From: Rhabdophis nuchalis
Lineage: Eukaryota; Chordata; Lepidosauria; Squamata; Natricidae
DNA: 64,000 nucleotides
Assembly: GCA_039707465.1 (NCBI GenBank)
Contig: CM077647.1
Coordinates: 173,839,163 to 173,903,162 of the forward strand
Reading direction: 5' to 3'
The position numbers and the translations under genes were made by a program. Positions within the stretch are counted from its first letter, which is position 1; each line of letters starts with the position of its first letter. The notes under the pieces were generated by a model. The model was not told the DNA's origin, searched no databases, and worked only from the letters and a program-made list of their open reading frames with translations. Shown one piece after another: positions 11,756 through 41,293 of the stretch.

Positions 11756-12036
11756 CTGTGGCTCACTGCTCTCTCTGTATCCATCTAGCTACATTTTTTA
11801 CATTTCAGTTGTGTGTACCTGGCACAGATGTGACATCTACACAATCTATATATATAATTTGCCATATTTCTAAGGAACGTTGTGTGAAAATTTGGAAGCA
11901 ATCGGTGCAGTAAATTTGGAGATTAGTGGTTTTGAACAAACTCATAGTTACATTTTTATTTATATAGATTGCTGCTGGTTTCCCTTGTTGCATCTGAACC
12001 TTTCTCATGCTGCTAAAACTATGCTACTTTTATTCT

Positions 12037-14132
12037 TTTTTTAAAAGTAATTTTTATTAGTTTTACAATTTTATAAAAGGAAAGGGGTAAATAGGGTATT
12101 TTGACAATATTTTAGAGTTTCCATATCGGGGTTGGTGACCACCTCCGAGTCTTCTTTCGAAATCAAATTCATTGGAAAATAAAAAAAAATAGGAAGGGGT
12201 ACATACATTTCAAGTCATACATTTCATAATCAGAAATTTCATACATTCAGTTATTTTGTTTCTATTAACATCCTTACAGGAATTACCATACATAAAAGAA
12301 AAAAGAAAAAAAATCATTTTTGTGATCTGAGTCTCTTTGCTATTGTTTCTTCTTCTTCCACCCCACCAGCAGGCAGAGCCGTGGCCCCTCCCGTTCCCAT
12401 ATCTTCGTCATCTAGGATTGAAGAGTGCTTTTTAAGAAAGGACTCTGACTCTTCTACTGTTTTCATTCTAACTCTTCCCCCCTCCCCGAACACCAACATT
12501 CCTTCAGGCATCAGCCATTTGAACCAAACCCCCTTGTTATGTAATTTTTTAGATAAGAAGGAATATTTCCTTCTTATATCTCAGATTTTTTTGGGGATTT
12601 GCTTCAATATGGCTATCTCATTTTGCTGATATATCAAAGGCCCCCTCTTTGTGCTCTCAGGATCTCATCCCTTGTTGACTTTCTTATGAATTTAATGTGT
12701 ATCTCTCTGGGTACATTATTTATCCTGGCATATGCTGAATTGATTCTGTAGATCAGATCAATGTCCCCCCAGATGTGTTCTTTATTTTATTTAGTATAAT
12801 CCGCTAACATCGTAGCCATTAAATCTTTTAAATTCTCTGTATCTGACTCTGGAACATTTTGAAATCTTAAAAAGAAAGACATACGTTCAAAATCCATTCT
12901 AGACATATGACCAGTAATATCTGTAAGTTCTTTTTTAACATCTTTTATCTCTTCCTTCATCCCAACTGCCCCTCCCTCCAACACCTCAATCTTTTGCTTA
13001 TTATTTGTTATTTCTCTTTGTGCCTCCAATAATTCCAGCCTTGTACTTAAGTAGTCTTTCCGAATTTGTTGTATTTCATTCATTATTTTCTGAAACATCT
13101 CGTCTACCAATGTTGATTTAGGTTCCTCTGCTTCTGTTTCCTTCTGTAACATTGTAGTGATTTTTGTCTGTAAAGTAGGACTAGGTTTTGTAGACGATGG
13201 TGCAGAAAGTAATTTGCCAGGTGGAGGCTTTCTTGTTGCCATAATTAAGGTTTTAAGTCTTTATGAAAAGAAATAAAAAAATAGCGTCGGTGGGCAGACA
13301 GTCCGTGAAGTCCGAGACAAAGACAAAGCCTTGTTAGAGTTCAAATTATTTTTAGAAAGTCCAGAGAAGAAACTGAGTTGTATTGTCCAAAATAGAAAAA
13401 ACAGAAGGCTTCACAATAGGAGAGAACACTGAAAGTCACTAGAGTAGGCTTTTTAATATATATTTTAAGTTATTCTTGCTTATCTTGTTAAGCTGGAGGA
13501 ATGTTTATAATCAAAAGAATTTCTCTTCTGGGAACAAAGAAGCGCCATCTTTCCACCTTACTGGCAGCGGTGAAAGGAGTGAAAGTTTGTAACAAGTTCA
13601 TTGTAACTGTAGCAAGACTCAGATGAAATGTTTTTTACAGCAATTCCTTGCTTAATAATACATTTCCTTTTACTAACAATCAATCGGATGTCACTTTCAC
13701 TCTCTCCTGGTCCCGGGGATGATTTTCAAATGCCGATTTTATTTTCAAGGGGGATGTTTCTCTACGTCCCCCCTTTATTCTTCTTTTCAAAAAGTTGAAT
13801 ATAGAAAATCAGGATAAATAACTCATGTTCCATATGCAACTAATCCGGAGTCTCAGCACAGCCATTCAACCCCAGTATTGTTCCGGCTCCTTCAGTGAAG
13901 GGGAAACGCTCCCACTGCACTCCGTTTCTTGGCTCCTAGAGTGCAGCAGGACCCCCCCGACTGCTGTCGAAGTGGGAGCCTCGCCGCAACCGCCCTTACA
14001 GAGGGGGGGCTCTTCACGCCTCCCTGCCCCCGAAAGCACCCGTCAAGAAAACCCAGCGGCGGACGTGTAGGAAACATGACTGTCGCCTCCAAAACTGGAA
14101 ATGCGTCTCCCCAAAACCGGAAATGCGTCTCC
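12037..14132 (-). mobile_element. ORF1-only LINE-derived element, copy 1 (HAL1-like)
   Basis: Minus-strand order: GC-rich 5' UTR (14132-13243) whose first bases form two tandem units of about 22 bp (ggagacgcatttcc start), ORF1 (13242-12314), a 3' UTR of about 250 bp, then the terminal aataaaaattac. No ORF2 or reverse transcriptase sequence lies between ORF1 and the 3' end. The flanks tatgctacattct (14133-14145) and tatgctacttttattct (12020-12036) look like a target duplication with a four-T expansion. The same layout recurs at 38943-41008 and 53072-54332. Movement would need enzyme from an L1 element. Confidence 0.8.
12314..13242 (-). pseudogene. LINE ORF1-type protein remnant, copy 1
   Basis: Starts MATRKPPPGK, followed by a Ser/Pro/Thr-rich stretch and a coiled coil with heptads (about residues 45-110), then an RRM-like part with ERMSFFLRFQNVPES. 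A TAA stop ends the first frame at residue 151; the same protein continues in frame past that stop and then in a shifted frame to RSQK at 12314. Similar in layout to L1 ORF1p (coiled coil, RRM, C-terminal domain). At about 12610 it has the same premature TGA as copy 2. Confidence 0.78.
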
Positions 14133-14738
14133 TATGCTACATTCTGAGTTATATTGCAACTGGGTGTCTGTACGTGTGTGTGTGAGGTATGTGCTGTGTG
14201 TATGTGGTGTGAGACAGGACAGATGACAAGAAGAAATCAAGCCAAATAGGCAAAAGACTCTCCAAAATATCAAGAGTTTTCAAAGGCCAAAAAAACAGAT
14301 GGCTATTCTACAGTTTTGACTCTGCAACTTTCTCCTTCCTCCAGCTCTCTAAACCTCCTTAAAACAAGGGATGGTCAGCAACCTCTCCCTGCTGGTGTAA
14401 TTGGTTGAGCCAAATTAAAGTAGAAAAGGTTGTCCATATCTATCTGGAAGCCATTTCATGGAGAGCATGAGAGGTGTCTAAAATTGTGCCTAAAATTGGA
14501 TATGGAAATTGATTAGAAATCCATGCAAAATGTCTAATATGTTGTTGGAAGCCTGAAAGTATACAAGCTGTGCATTTTGAACTCGCAGCAGTTTTTGAAG
14601 CCCCAACTAGAACTGAGTTGTTATGTTTTGAGCAATCTTTCATTGTAATGAGTAAAATTTTCATGTAATATTTTCATGTAATAAATAATAGATAAATAAT
14701 AAATAAAATAAATAATATGAACCACTGTTGGATGTATC

Positions 14739-15043
14739 CAGTGGTGGGACTCAACCAGTGTAACAACCAGTTTGCTGAGCTTATGCTTTATGCATGCATG
14801 CTTGCTTTGCTCGCACATGCCCAAAGCACAGACTCCACGTTTTACTTTCTACTGCAGCCACAGTGAGTAAAACAGCTGAGGCGTGCCTATCAGCTGGACT
14901 TCAGAAAAGGAAATATAGGTTGGTATAGTGCAGGGGCGGGAGGGCGAGCCACTTGATCATTGGAGCGAACCAGTTCACTCTCAACTGATGGTTGGAGTTA
15001 CTGGTTGACCTGAACCTATCTGAACCGGCTGAATCCCACCCTG
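14739..15043. mobile_element. hAT-like MITE, copy 2
   Basis: Ends cagtggtgggactc and gaatcccaccctg; exact 8-bp target duplication gatgtatc at 14731-14738 and 15044-15051. No transposase ORF. Confidence 0.85.
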
Positions 15044-15059
15044 GATGTATCTTCCATGA

Positions 15060-15490
15060 ATTTGCCAAATACCTGTTAAAATAATCACAACTGACAAATG
15101 TCTTTTCATTTTGTGCTGGTGAAAGTGTACAATGACTGTCCTGTGGCTACGATAGATGTAGGAAAGGATAACTATTGTGTTTATTAAAACAATTTCATTG
15201 ATTTATGTTCATAATTCTACTCTGAGCACCTTCAAATTGGATCACTGTTTGCGAACTCCAAATATGTTTTTCAGATGAATGGGGAGGTTGGGAGATAGAT
15301 GGGGAAATAGAGATTTTTTTAAAAAAGTGAGATGATAAATGTGCCTGTGTGATCCTTCCTCATTATTCTTGGTGGTTTCTTATTGAACTTTTTTCAGTTC
15401 ATTGTCCTCATTCCTTATCTTCATTCAACCGTCTATTGCCTTCTTGTAGCGGCAGAGCTTTCAAAATAAAGAGACACAAATGAATAGTTT
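15060..15490. other. Spacer between the converging genes A and B
   Basis: Holds the 3' flank of gene B. No exon, no clear repeat and no canonical AATAAA polyadenylation signal in the first 150 bp after the gene B stop. Confidence 0.4.
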
Positions 15491-31885
<16,395 letters not shown>

Positions 31886-32700
31886 TTTAACTAGCTAATA
31901 TGTTGTAGAAAGACTTTTGAATTGGCTTATGATATCAGACAGAGCGGATTCTTCGTAAGAATTGTAAGAGTTTCTCCTGTGATCAATCTGCCCAAGAAGC
32001 AGGTTGGACTAGAAGACCTCCAAGGTCCATTCCAATTCTGTCATGGGCTGCAGTCTAACTAAAATCAGTATCGTAAAGGTCAAGAGAATTATTTGAACAT
32101 CAGATCATAAATGTTAAACCTGTTCTACAGATTAGATCGCCCAACTGCACAATAAATAGACAACATTCTTAATCATTGAAATGGAGAATCTGTTTGCAAC
32201 CCAATAGCCTTAAATGACACCGACATAAGAGTTTATAACTAGTCTTGGTCATGCATCAAGCTCTCAGTTGCATAAAGGAAATACAGTTTACCATGTAATT
32301 ATCTCCAATTGTCACCAAGTGTAACACCTTATTTTCATTATAAATCATTTTTGTTGCTCCTTCAGATGATCTCTACTGTGTTTCTTGGATTGATAAAAGA
32401 TCAGGAAAAAACAGGTGGCAGGCTTGCAAAATAGAAGTAATGTTGGGGTCAGTCAAGAACATTTTCTGAAATCTTATTTTTGCTTGTTGGCCATGAAGGA
32501 GCAGAGGTGGGGGGGTGGAGTAATAATAACACTGTTGGTATCACAGTGGAATATTTCTAATTACAGTCATTGGCCCATCACTCTCAGGTGCTCACTGTCT
32601 TTCAGAAGCAAATATAAAAACTTTTTAATTTCTTGTGTTCAGAAAGACAGATCCCAATATCAAGAAGTAGATCTGGCGGGAGGTGGGGAGTGAGACGTGT
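31886..32700. other. 5' flank of gene B
   Basis: Apart from a 55-bp CR1 3' end at 31991-32045 (plus strand) I see no repeat, promoter motif or coding exon. A leader exon, if any, should lie here or further right. Confidence 0.4.
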
Positions 32701-32974
32701 TAACTCTACTCTTCCTGGTCTTCTTTTCAAGCAAGCATGTTTATGGCATGGTTGTCAACATCACCTCCATTCCTTGATTTAGACATGTCCTCAACAGCTA
32801 AATAATTCATTCTTCAATGTAATGAGGGGTCAATTTTTATGGTTTACTAGCTGATAACCTGACATTGCCCATGTATTTATTTATAGGGGGAAAATGTCCG
32901 GACCAAATGTAATTTCTAATGTTGGATTTTCCCCCTTAGCAGAGGGAGCCCCCTTGTGGAGTACTGTGAAGCTG

Positions 32975-33139
<165 letters not shown>

Positions 33140-33308
33140 ATTTATATCCTGCCCTTCTCCACAGAGGACCCAGGGCGGCGCACAGGAAATTTAAAAACAT
33201 ACAAAATACGATAAATATAATTTAAAAAACTATTAAATAAACCTATCCTGCGCTAAAACCAAAATTTAAAAACCCAATTTAAAACTATCTAAAAGTCCCC
33301 ATGGGAGG

Positions 33309-36130
33309 TTAGGCTAGGCCGGCTTGTTGAAACAGATATGTCTTAAGACATTGGCGGAAGAGGCGGAGGTCGGTGATGGTACGTAATTCAGGGGGCAGGT
33401 CATTCCAGAGGGCTGGCCCCGCCACAGAGAAGGCTCTCCCCCTGGGTGTCGCCAGTCGGCATTGTCCGACCGACGGCACCCTGAGGAGGCCCTCTCTGTG
33501 GGAGCATATCGGTCTAAGGGATGTATGGGGCAGGAAGCGGTCTCGCATATAACTAGGCCCCGAGCCATGGAGCGCTTTAAAGATAGTTGTCAAAACCTTG
33601 AAGCGCACTCGAAAGGCCACAGGAAGCCAATGCAGCTCGCGCAGGATCGGTGTTATGTGGGAGCACCTAGTGGCTCCCATAATCACCCGCGCGGCTGCGT
33701 TTTGGACTAGCTGTAGCTTTCGAGTGCACCTCAAGGGAAGCCCCATGTAGAGAGCAATAGTCGAGTCGGGACGTCACGAGAGCTTGAGTGACTGTGCGAA
33801 GGGCAGCCCGGTCCAGTAAGGGGCGCAATTGGCGCATCAGGCGTACCTGATGAAACGCCCCCCTGGCCACGGCAGCCACATGGTCCTCCATGGACAGCCG
33901 GGAATCCAGGAGGACACCCAAATTGCGCGCCCTCTCCACGGGGGCCAGTGTTTCGCCCCCAATGGCCAGAGTTGGAATAATCTGGCTGAACCGGGGTGCC
34001 GGAAACCACAGCCACTCAGTCTTGGCAGGGTTGAGCTTGAGTTTGTTACCACCCATCCAGGTCCGTACGGCTTCCAGACACCGGGACAGCACTTCGGCGG
34101 CATCGTTGGGGTGGTTTGGGGTGGATATGTACAGCTGGGTGTCATCAGCGTACAGATGGTACTCCACCCCAAAACCACGGATGATCTCACCCAGCGGCTT
34201 CATATATGTGTTGAAAAGGAGGGGTGAGAGGACCGACCCCTGAGGGACCCCACATAGGAGAGGCCTCAAGGTCGACCTCTGCCCTCCCGTCAACACATAT
34301 TGCGACCGACCAGAGAGGTAGGATGAGAACCACCGCCGAACGGTGCCTCCCAGCCCCAACCCCCCCAGTCGGTGCAATAGGATACCATGGTCGATGGTAT
34401 CAAAAGCCGCCGAGAGGTCTAATAGGACTAGGATAGAGGAATAACCTCTATCCCGCACCCTCCAGAGATCATCAACCAACGCGACCAATGCCGTCTCGGT
34501 GCTGTGACCGGGTCGGAAGCCGGACTGGCGCGGGTCTAGATAATCAACTTCCTCCAGGTGTCGCGGAAACTGTTGGGATACCACACTCTCAACAACCTTC
34601 ACTAAAAAGTGAAGGTTGGAGACCGGATGATAGTTCTCTAGTAAAGCTGGGTCCAGGGACGGCTTCTTGAGGAGGGGCCTCACTACCGCCTCTTTCAAGA
34701 TGGCAGGTAAGGACCCCTCACTCAAAGATGCGTTGACAATGCCCTGGAGCCAGCCTCGTGTCGTCTCCCAGGATGCCAGTACAAGCCAGGAGGGACACGG
34801 ATCCAATAAACATGTGGTAGCCGTAAGCTTCCTTGACAGCCTGTCCATATCCTCGGTGGTAACAAAGTCAAACTCCTCCCAAGAAGGAACCTCAAGACTA
34901 GTCTCGGACAGTCCCACAAGACCACTGTCGATGGAGGGTAGCTCATTCCGAATCCGAGTGATTTTCTCCTGCAGATAAATCCAAAGCTCGCCCTTGCAGA
35001 GGGGCTTCCCGCGGCCTCTGATGGAGGAGGGAGCGGGTCACCCCAAACAGGGTGGCAGGACGGTTATCTGCGGATGCAATAAGGGTGGCACAATACTCAC
35101 GTTTGGCCACTCTTATCGCCACTAAATAAGCCCTAATATGGGTTCTCACTAGTGTTCGGTCGGCTTCGGAGCGAGAGGATCTCCATCTGCTCTCTAGGTG
35201 TCTCTTGTGGCGCTTCATCCCCCGAAGCTCCTCAGTGAACCAAGGAGCCTGGGTGATTCGTCACCGCAAGAGAGGCCGCAAGGGCGCGACTCGGTCCATG
35301 GCCCCCGTGGCCGCACTTAACCATGCGGCCACTAGGTCCTCAGTCGAATCGCGGGGCAGGGTCACAGGAATTGGCCCAAGCTCCTTCTGGAACCTTTCCG
35401 GGTCCATCAGAAGCCTGGGGCGGAACCATATAGGAGTGTCCGGTTCCGCCTCCCCGCGGTGGGGTGTAGCGATTGGAAAGTCCAGCCGAAGGAGAGCGTG
35501 ATCTGTCCATGACAAGGGAGTGATGACTAGATCCCCTATTCCCAGATCACGACTCCACTGTCCCGAGACAAAGATGAGATCCAGTGTGTTCCCCCCCTCG
35601 TGAGTGGGGCCTAAAACTACCTGGGTCAGGTCCATGGCCGTCATGGAGGCCATGAACTCCCGAGCTACTCCAGAGGCTTCGCCTGCCGACGGCAAGTTAA
35701 AGTCCCCCATGACTACCAGTCTGGGGGTCTGGGGGTCTCAACTGCCGCCTCGGCTATCACCTCTAGGAGCTCGGGCAGGGCTGTTGTTGCATAGCGAGGA
35801 GCCAGGTATACAACTAACATGCCCAACTGCCTCCCTAGGCCCCATCTCACGCAGAGAGATTCACACCCGGTTGTCTGGGGGACCGTGGTCTCCTTTGGCT
35901 CAAGACCTTCCTTTACAATAATCGCCACCCCCCCACCCCTCCCTAAGGCCCTAGGCTGATGAAAAGCACGGTAACCTGGTGGGCACATGTCCACGAGGGG
36001 TATACCCCCCTCGTGGCCCAACCAGGTTTCCGTTATACCCACCAGGTCCGGGTCCCCCTCTGACACAAGGTCATGAATAAGGGGGGATTTTTGAACCACG
36101 GACCTGGCGTTGCATAACATCAGCTTCGGG
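33309..36130 (-). pseudogene. L2-clade ORF2 (endonuclease and reverse transcriptase), frameshifted
   Basis: Frames in order: 36130-35713 (endonuclease start, LMLCNARSVVQK and DLVGITETWL), 35710-35261 (MGDFNLPSAGE, then SWTDHALLRLDF), 35218-34943, 34917-33667 (reverse transcriptase, with FDTIDHGILLHRL and the catalytic YADD at residues 256-259 of this frame, about position 34150) and 33746-33309 (C-terminal, [20 protein letters not shown]). At least four frame changes, so it cannot make the full protein, but most of it is clean, which suggests modest age. Confidence 0.85.
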
Positions 36131-36544
36131 CCCCGGGTCTGTGATTCCTGCCCACCTAGTCTGCGATGGGAGAGCGGAGAGTTGGAGCACGTGACCGCCT
36201 GGATCCAGCGCCCACGGTCTTCCAACTGATGATGCCCATTTCGTCTCCCTCCGCCCCTGCCCCTCCCCAAGACCGAATCGATGGAAAAAGCCACTGTGGA
36301 AATGACCCCCCCCTTCCCTTCCTCCGTTTCCCTACTTCCGCCCGCCGTTACCATGGCACCTCCACTACACTGCACAGTAGAAGCCATTATGGCATCATAG
36401 TAGAAGTCATTTTAAGGCACAACAGGCTGTAACTTAACAGAACACCTCCCCCCACTGAGGAGCTTTAGTGTCTTACCCCCACAGTTTTTGTTTCCAGAGA
36501 TTAAGTCATGTGTGTACTGAGTTTGGTTGAAATTGCTTGGGGGG

Positions 36545-36698
36545 GAGAAGAAGAAGAAGAAGAAGAAGAAGAAGAAGAAGAAGAAGAAGAAGAAGAAGAA
36601 GAAGAAGAAGAAGAAGAAGAAGAAGAAGAAGAAGAAGAAGAAGAAGAAGAAGAAGAAGAAGAAGAAGAAGAAGAAGAAGAAGAAGAAGAAGAAGAAGC
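36545..36698. repeat. (GAA)n microsatellite
   Basis: About 51 uninterrupted GAA units with all purines on one strand. Poly-Glu and poly-Lys ORFs here are artefacts. Confidence 0.97.
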
Positions 36699-36905
36699 TA
36701 GAGTCCTGGGCTATTTGATTCTCTTTTCATTTAGCAGCTTCATTGTGGCTTTCCAGGTTCATAATCCCCCTTATAGCTTTAATGAAGCCAGGTTCATCCC
36801 CTTCACCATATTGGTCTTCTGCAGTTAGGCTTCTTCATTCTGAAATACATACCTAAGTACCAAGAAAAAAAACCATGGTGGCTATGGAGGTCTTCTCCAT
36901 CTTAA

Positions 36906-37391
36906 GAAGAAATTTAATACAATACAATACAATGAAATGCAATGCAATGCAATACAATACAAGAGTTGGAAGGGACCTTGGAGGTCTTCTAGTCAAACCC
37001 CCCTACCGAGGCAGGAACCTTATACCATTTCAGACAAATGGCTATCCAACATGCCCCAACATCCAGTGTTGGGGCATTCACAACTTCTGGAGGCAAGCTG
37101 TTCCACTGATTAATTGTCTTCACTGTCAGGAAATTTCTCCTCAGTTCTAAGTTGCTTCTCTCCTTGATTAGTTTTCACCCATTTCTTCTTGTTCTACCCT
37201 AGGGTGTTTTGGAGAATAGTTTGACTCCCTCTTCTTAGACCTTCACTAGACCTTCTTTCCATTAGACTAGACATACCCAGTTCCTGCAACCGTTCCTCAT
37301 ATGCTTTAGCCTCCAGTCCCCTAATCATCTTTGTTGCTCTTCTCTGCACTCTTTCTAGAGCCTCCATTTCTTTTCTACATTGTGGTGATGA
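36906..37391 (-). mobile_element. CR1 LINE 3' end inside the gene C relic
   Basis: Tail of ATACA/ATGCA pentamers at 36915-36960, then the ggtcttctagtcaaaccccc signature and a minus-strand ORF2 end ([18 protein letters not shown]). Confidence 0.85.
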
Positions 37392-37689
37392 CTGCATTAG
37401 TGGGTTATAAGATTTTTTGTAAAATGCTGCATAATTTTGTTGGGCCTGAGCTGAATAAAAAGAAAGATTAAAGATTAAAGAAGGATTAAATAAAACCTAA
37501 ATAAAAAATAAAACAATACAATAAAATAATACAATAAAAATAGGTCATTTAGTAATTTTCAGTCATTTTCAGTTTCATAGAATTCTCCATGAAAATAAAA
37601 ACAAATATTTTCATTGTATTTCAATTGTATTTTGTATTTCAATTGTATTTATATATTTTCTCTTTGCATGCAATAATCGCTTGGTGAAC

Positions 37690-38290
37690 AGTATACTGTC
37701 TGGGTTAGTTTGCTTGTATAGCAATAATAAACTCCTAATTTCTACCTCCATTATCCAACCATTGATAAAATGTGTTCCAAATTTGAAAATATTCTGGGTC
37801 TTCTTTTTCTTTTATCTTCATTGTTAGTCTGTCCATTTCTGCACATTCTAATTTTTTTATCATCTCTTCTTCTGTGGGTGTTCCTTCATTTTTCCAGAAT
37901 TGTGCAAATACAATTCTTGCTGCTGTCAAAGCATATAATTTGAAATATGCATTCCCTTTATCATATTTTTCTGGTATTATACCTAGCAAAAATAATTCTG
38001 GTTTGTAGTCTACATGCTGCCTTAACATTTTTGTATTTTGTAAAATCATGTACGTATTTTTGCCCATTTTTATTTTTTTTTGCTTTTGCACATGTCTACC
38101 ACATATGGTAATATGTGCCTGGAGTTTAATTACATTTCCAAAATTTAGCAGACATACTTTTAAACCTTTTTGGTTTGTCTTCCTGGTGTAAGTGCCATCT
38201 ATAAAATATTTTATACAGATTTTTCTTATATGTAGTTGCCATTGTCAATTTATAGTTACTATCCTAGAGCTTTTGTCAATTATCAAATTC
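37690..38290 (-). mobile_element. L1 ORF2 fragment
   Basis: Minus-strand ORF with AARIVFAQFWKNEGTPTEEE and FQIWNTFYQWLDN, comparable to the region of the L1 at 20749 that follows its Cys motif (IIIARYWKL, FWKAWKPFVDYAL). Both ends are truncated. Confidence 0.7.
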
Positions 38291-38304
38291 TAGAGTATAT
38301 CCAA

Positions 38305-38925
38305 AAGGGATGTGGTGGCTCAGTGGCTAAGACACTGAGCTTGTTGATCAGAAAGGTTGGAAGTTCAGTGGTTCAAATCTCTAACACCACGTAATGGAAT
38401 GAGCTACCATTACTTGTCCCAGTTCTGCCAACCTAGCAGTTCAAAAGTATGTAAAAATGCAAGTAGAAAAATAGGAACCACCTTTGTTAGGAAGGTAACA
38501 GCATTCCGTGCACCTTCGCCATTTAGTCATGCCGGCCACATGACCATGGTGACGTCTTCGGACAGTGCTGCCTCTTCGGCTTTGAAATGTAGATGAGCAC
38601 CACCCCCTAGAGTTGGGAACAACTTGCACATTGGGGATCGGTTCTGGCAGTCACTACCGCTGGTTTGTTTGTTTGCATGCTGCACGGATGCACGCATGCA
38701 CAGAGCATTAAAAATGTGTGCATGTACAGAAGCAAAAAACAAGATGGCAGTGTCTATGGCGCTGCTAGGAGAACTGGTTTGGGGCCATGGCAGGCCTTTG
38801 TTGCTGCCAGTTCTAGTGAGCCAGGCCTCCAAACTACTACCAGTTCGGCTGAACTGGTCCAAACTGGCAGGAACCCACCACTATTGCACATATGTGCAAG
38901 GCAGACCTTTACCTTTATAGTATAT
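38305..38925 (+). mobile_element. tRNA-derived SINE (Squam-type), split by a hAT-like MITE
   Basis: Starts gggatgtggtggctcagtgg (box A), then ggttcaaatctctaacacc (box B), and a body with catgccggccacatgaccat and gccgccccctagag-like segments. The 3' end resumes at 38884 with ttgcacatatgtgcaaggc and acctttacctttata. Confidence 0.75.
38632..38883. mobile_element. hAT-like MITE, copy 6, inside the SINE
   Basis: Starts tggggatcggttctgg and ends gaacccaccacta; exact 8-bp duplication ttgcacat at 38624-38631 and 38884-38891. Confidence 0.82.
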
Positions 38926-38942
38926 CCAAAAAAATTTGCCCA

Positions 38943-41008
38943 GGAGATCGTTTCCGGCTTCGGACACAGACAGACGTGGATTCCACCTCCGCTGCTGTGT
39001 TGCCTCAGCTGCGCCTTCGGGTGCGGGGGGGGGGGGCAGGCATAATCCCTCCCTCTGCACGGGCGGCTTGCAGTGAGGGCCCCCATCTCGACGGCGGTCG
39101 GGGGGCTGCTCCCACCTCACCCTAGGGGCTGCGGAACTTTCGTGGGGGCAGCTTCCCTTTCGCTGAAGGAGCTGGAACATGGAGGATTTTACAAGGAGCT
39201 GAAACTCCGGGGCTGAATGGCTGCGCCGAGGCTCCGGATTAGAAAAATGGTATGTGCTTTATTTGGACTTTTTTGCATTCAATTTGATGAAAAGAGAAGA
39301 TAGGGGGGAGTTGGAAACAACCCCCCTGGAACTAAAGCGGCATTGGATAAAGAGTCCCAATGATGCGGAGAGAGTGAAAGTGACTTCCGTTGGATTTATT
39401 GAAAAAGGAAATCTCTTTTTAACTAAGGGATTGCTGTTAGACAATGTATCCTGAGTCTTGCTACATTTTAAATTGATTGTTTCCACTTTTATTTTTTCCA
39501 CCCTGCCGGCAAGGCGGAAAGATGGCTTCTCTTTGTTCCCAGGATGGAACTTTTCTTCTTTGGAAATAAGCATTCCTCTATTTTAACCAAATTAGATTAA
39601 TTTCAAAATATATAAGAAAAGGACCTGCTCTGGTGTCTTTCGGTGCTCTCCCCCCTTGTGAAACCTTCTGCTTTTGTTTGGAAAGTTTTTTCCTTTTTTC
39701 CCTTTTCTCTCTGGACGTTGTAAATTTTACTTCACAGACTGCCCGCCCAACAGCGCCATTTTTTTTCTTTCTTTCTTCTCTGCACACCAACACTTAAAAC
39801 TTTAATTATGGCATCAAGGAAACCCCCATCTGGGAAACCAAGCTCTGCTCCAGCATCTACAAAACCCAGCCCATCCTCACAACCAAAGATTTCAGCTTTG
39901 TTACAGAAGGAAACAGAAGTAGAGGATCCTAAGTCACCAAGCCCTCAGCCATTAAACGTAGAGGAGATGTTTCAAAAAATAATGAATGAAATGCAACAAT
40001 TTAAAAGACAATTTAAGTACAAGATTGGAACTATTGGAGGCGCAAAGAGAAATAACAAATAATAAACAAAAAATTGTGGGGCTGGGAAGGGGGGCGGTTT
40101 AGATGAAGGAAGAGATAAAAGACTTTAAGAAAGAACTTACACATATTACTGGTCAAATGTCTAAAATTGATTTTGAACGCATGTCTTTCTTTTTAAGATT
40201 TCAGAATGTTCCAGAATTACCTAATGAAAATTTAAAAGAGTTGATGGCTACTATGTTAGCGGATTATATTAAGAAAGATAAGGAATTTATTTGGGGGGAC
40301 ATTGATTTGATTTATAGAATTAATTCAGCATTTGCCAGAATAAATGAGGTACCCAGAGAGATACATATTAAATTTATAAGAAGGTCAACGAGGGATGAGA
40401 TACTGAGAGCGCAAAGAAGGGGCCCTTTGATGTATCAGCAAAATGAGGTGGCCATATTGAAGCAGATCCCAAAGAAAATATGAGATATAAGAAGGAATTA
40501 TTCCTTCCTAACTAAAAAAATATCCAAAAAGGTGGTGTGGTTCAAGTGGTTGATGCCGGAAGGAATGCTGGTATTCTGGGAGGGAGGAAGAGTTAGAATC
40601 AAAACAGTTGAAGAGGCGCAGAACTTTCTTAAAAAACACTCCTCAATCCTGGATGATAATGAGATGGGAATGGGAGGGGCCACGGGTCCGCCTGCTGGTG
40701 GGGGGGGAGGAGGAAGAGACTATAGCAAAGAGGCTCAGATCGCAAAAATAATTTGTTATATTTTTTTTATGATGGTAATTCCTGTACAGATGTCAATAGT
40801 ACAAAGCAATTGAATGTATAAAATTATATAAAAATTTATGATTTTAAAATGTATGTACCCCTTCCTTTTATTATTTTCTTAATGGAATATGTATGAAGAC
40901 TCGGAGGCAGTCATCAAACCCGATGCGGAAGCTCCAAAATATTATCTAATACCTAATTTACCCCTTTCCTGCTATAAATTGTTAAAACCAATAAAACTTT
41001 TTCAAACA
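38943..41008 (+). mobile_element. ORF1-only LINE-derived element, copy 2 (HAL1-like)
   Basis: 5' UTR of about 865 bp (starts ggagatcgtttccggcttcgg, G+C-rich), ORF1 (39808 to about 40752), 3' UTR and a final aataaaactttttc. Target duplication aaaaaatttgccca (38929-38942) and aaaaattttgccca (41009-41022), one mismatch. Total 2,066 bp against 2,096 bp for copy 1, with the same parts and no ORF2. Confidence 0.82.
39808..40752 (+). pseudogene. LINE ORF1-type protein remnant, copy 2
   Basis: Starts MASRKPPSGKPSSAP, then a coiled coil interrupted by a frameshift near 40060, then FERMSFFLRFQNVPEL, and a frame that ends in TGA at about 40480 after ILKQIPKKI. The C-terminal part (MPEGMLVFWEGGRVRIKTVE) follows in the continuing sequence. 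About 310 codons if unbroken. Confidence 0.78.
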
Positions 41009-41022
41009 AAAAATTTTGCCCA

Positions 41023-41293
41023 AACTATCATCGTCTCTTTTACCTCTTCATCTTCCATTTTTAGGCTTAATAGGAAATAATAATTAACAGTATTTGATCA
41101 AATGTTCTTTGTTCTTTATGAAAACCCTAATTCACCAAGAACCTTAAGAAAAACCATAAGAAGCCATTTTCCTCATATCTCTTAAAGAAATAAATGTGCA
41201 GAATTAAAAGAAAGGAATACCATTACAAGAATCATTAAAGATACTTTATAATTTTACATATGAACAGACAGACATAATCAAATTAAAAAGTGT
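41023..41293. other. 3' flank of gene D
   Basis: AT-rich, no feature seen. The 3' UTR of gene D must begin here. Confidence 0.4.

Noticed and set aside
12314..13242. Coiled-coil ORF as a host gene
   Set aside because: Three copies in the window have the same layout inside repeats with target duplications, and all are broken by stops or frameshifts; it is a LINE ORF1-type protein.
38305..38450. tRNA gene with box A and box B
   Set aside because: The acceptor and anticodon stems do not form, and the sequence continues into a SINE body; the same holds for 6337, 16563, 17516 and 56163.
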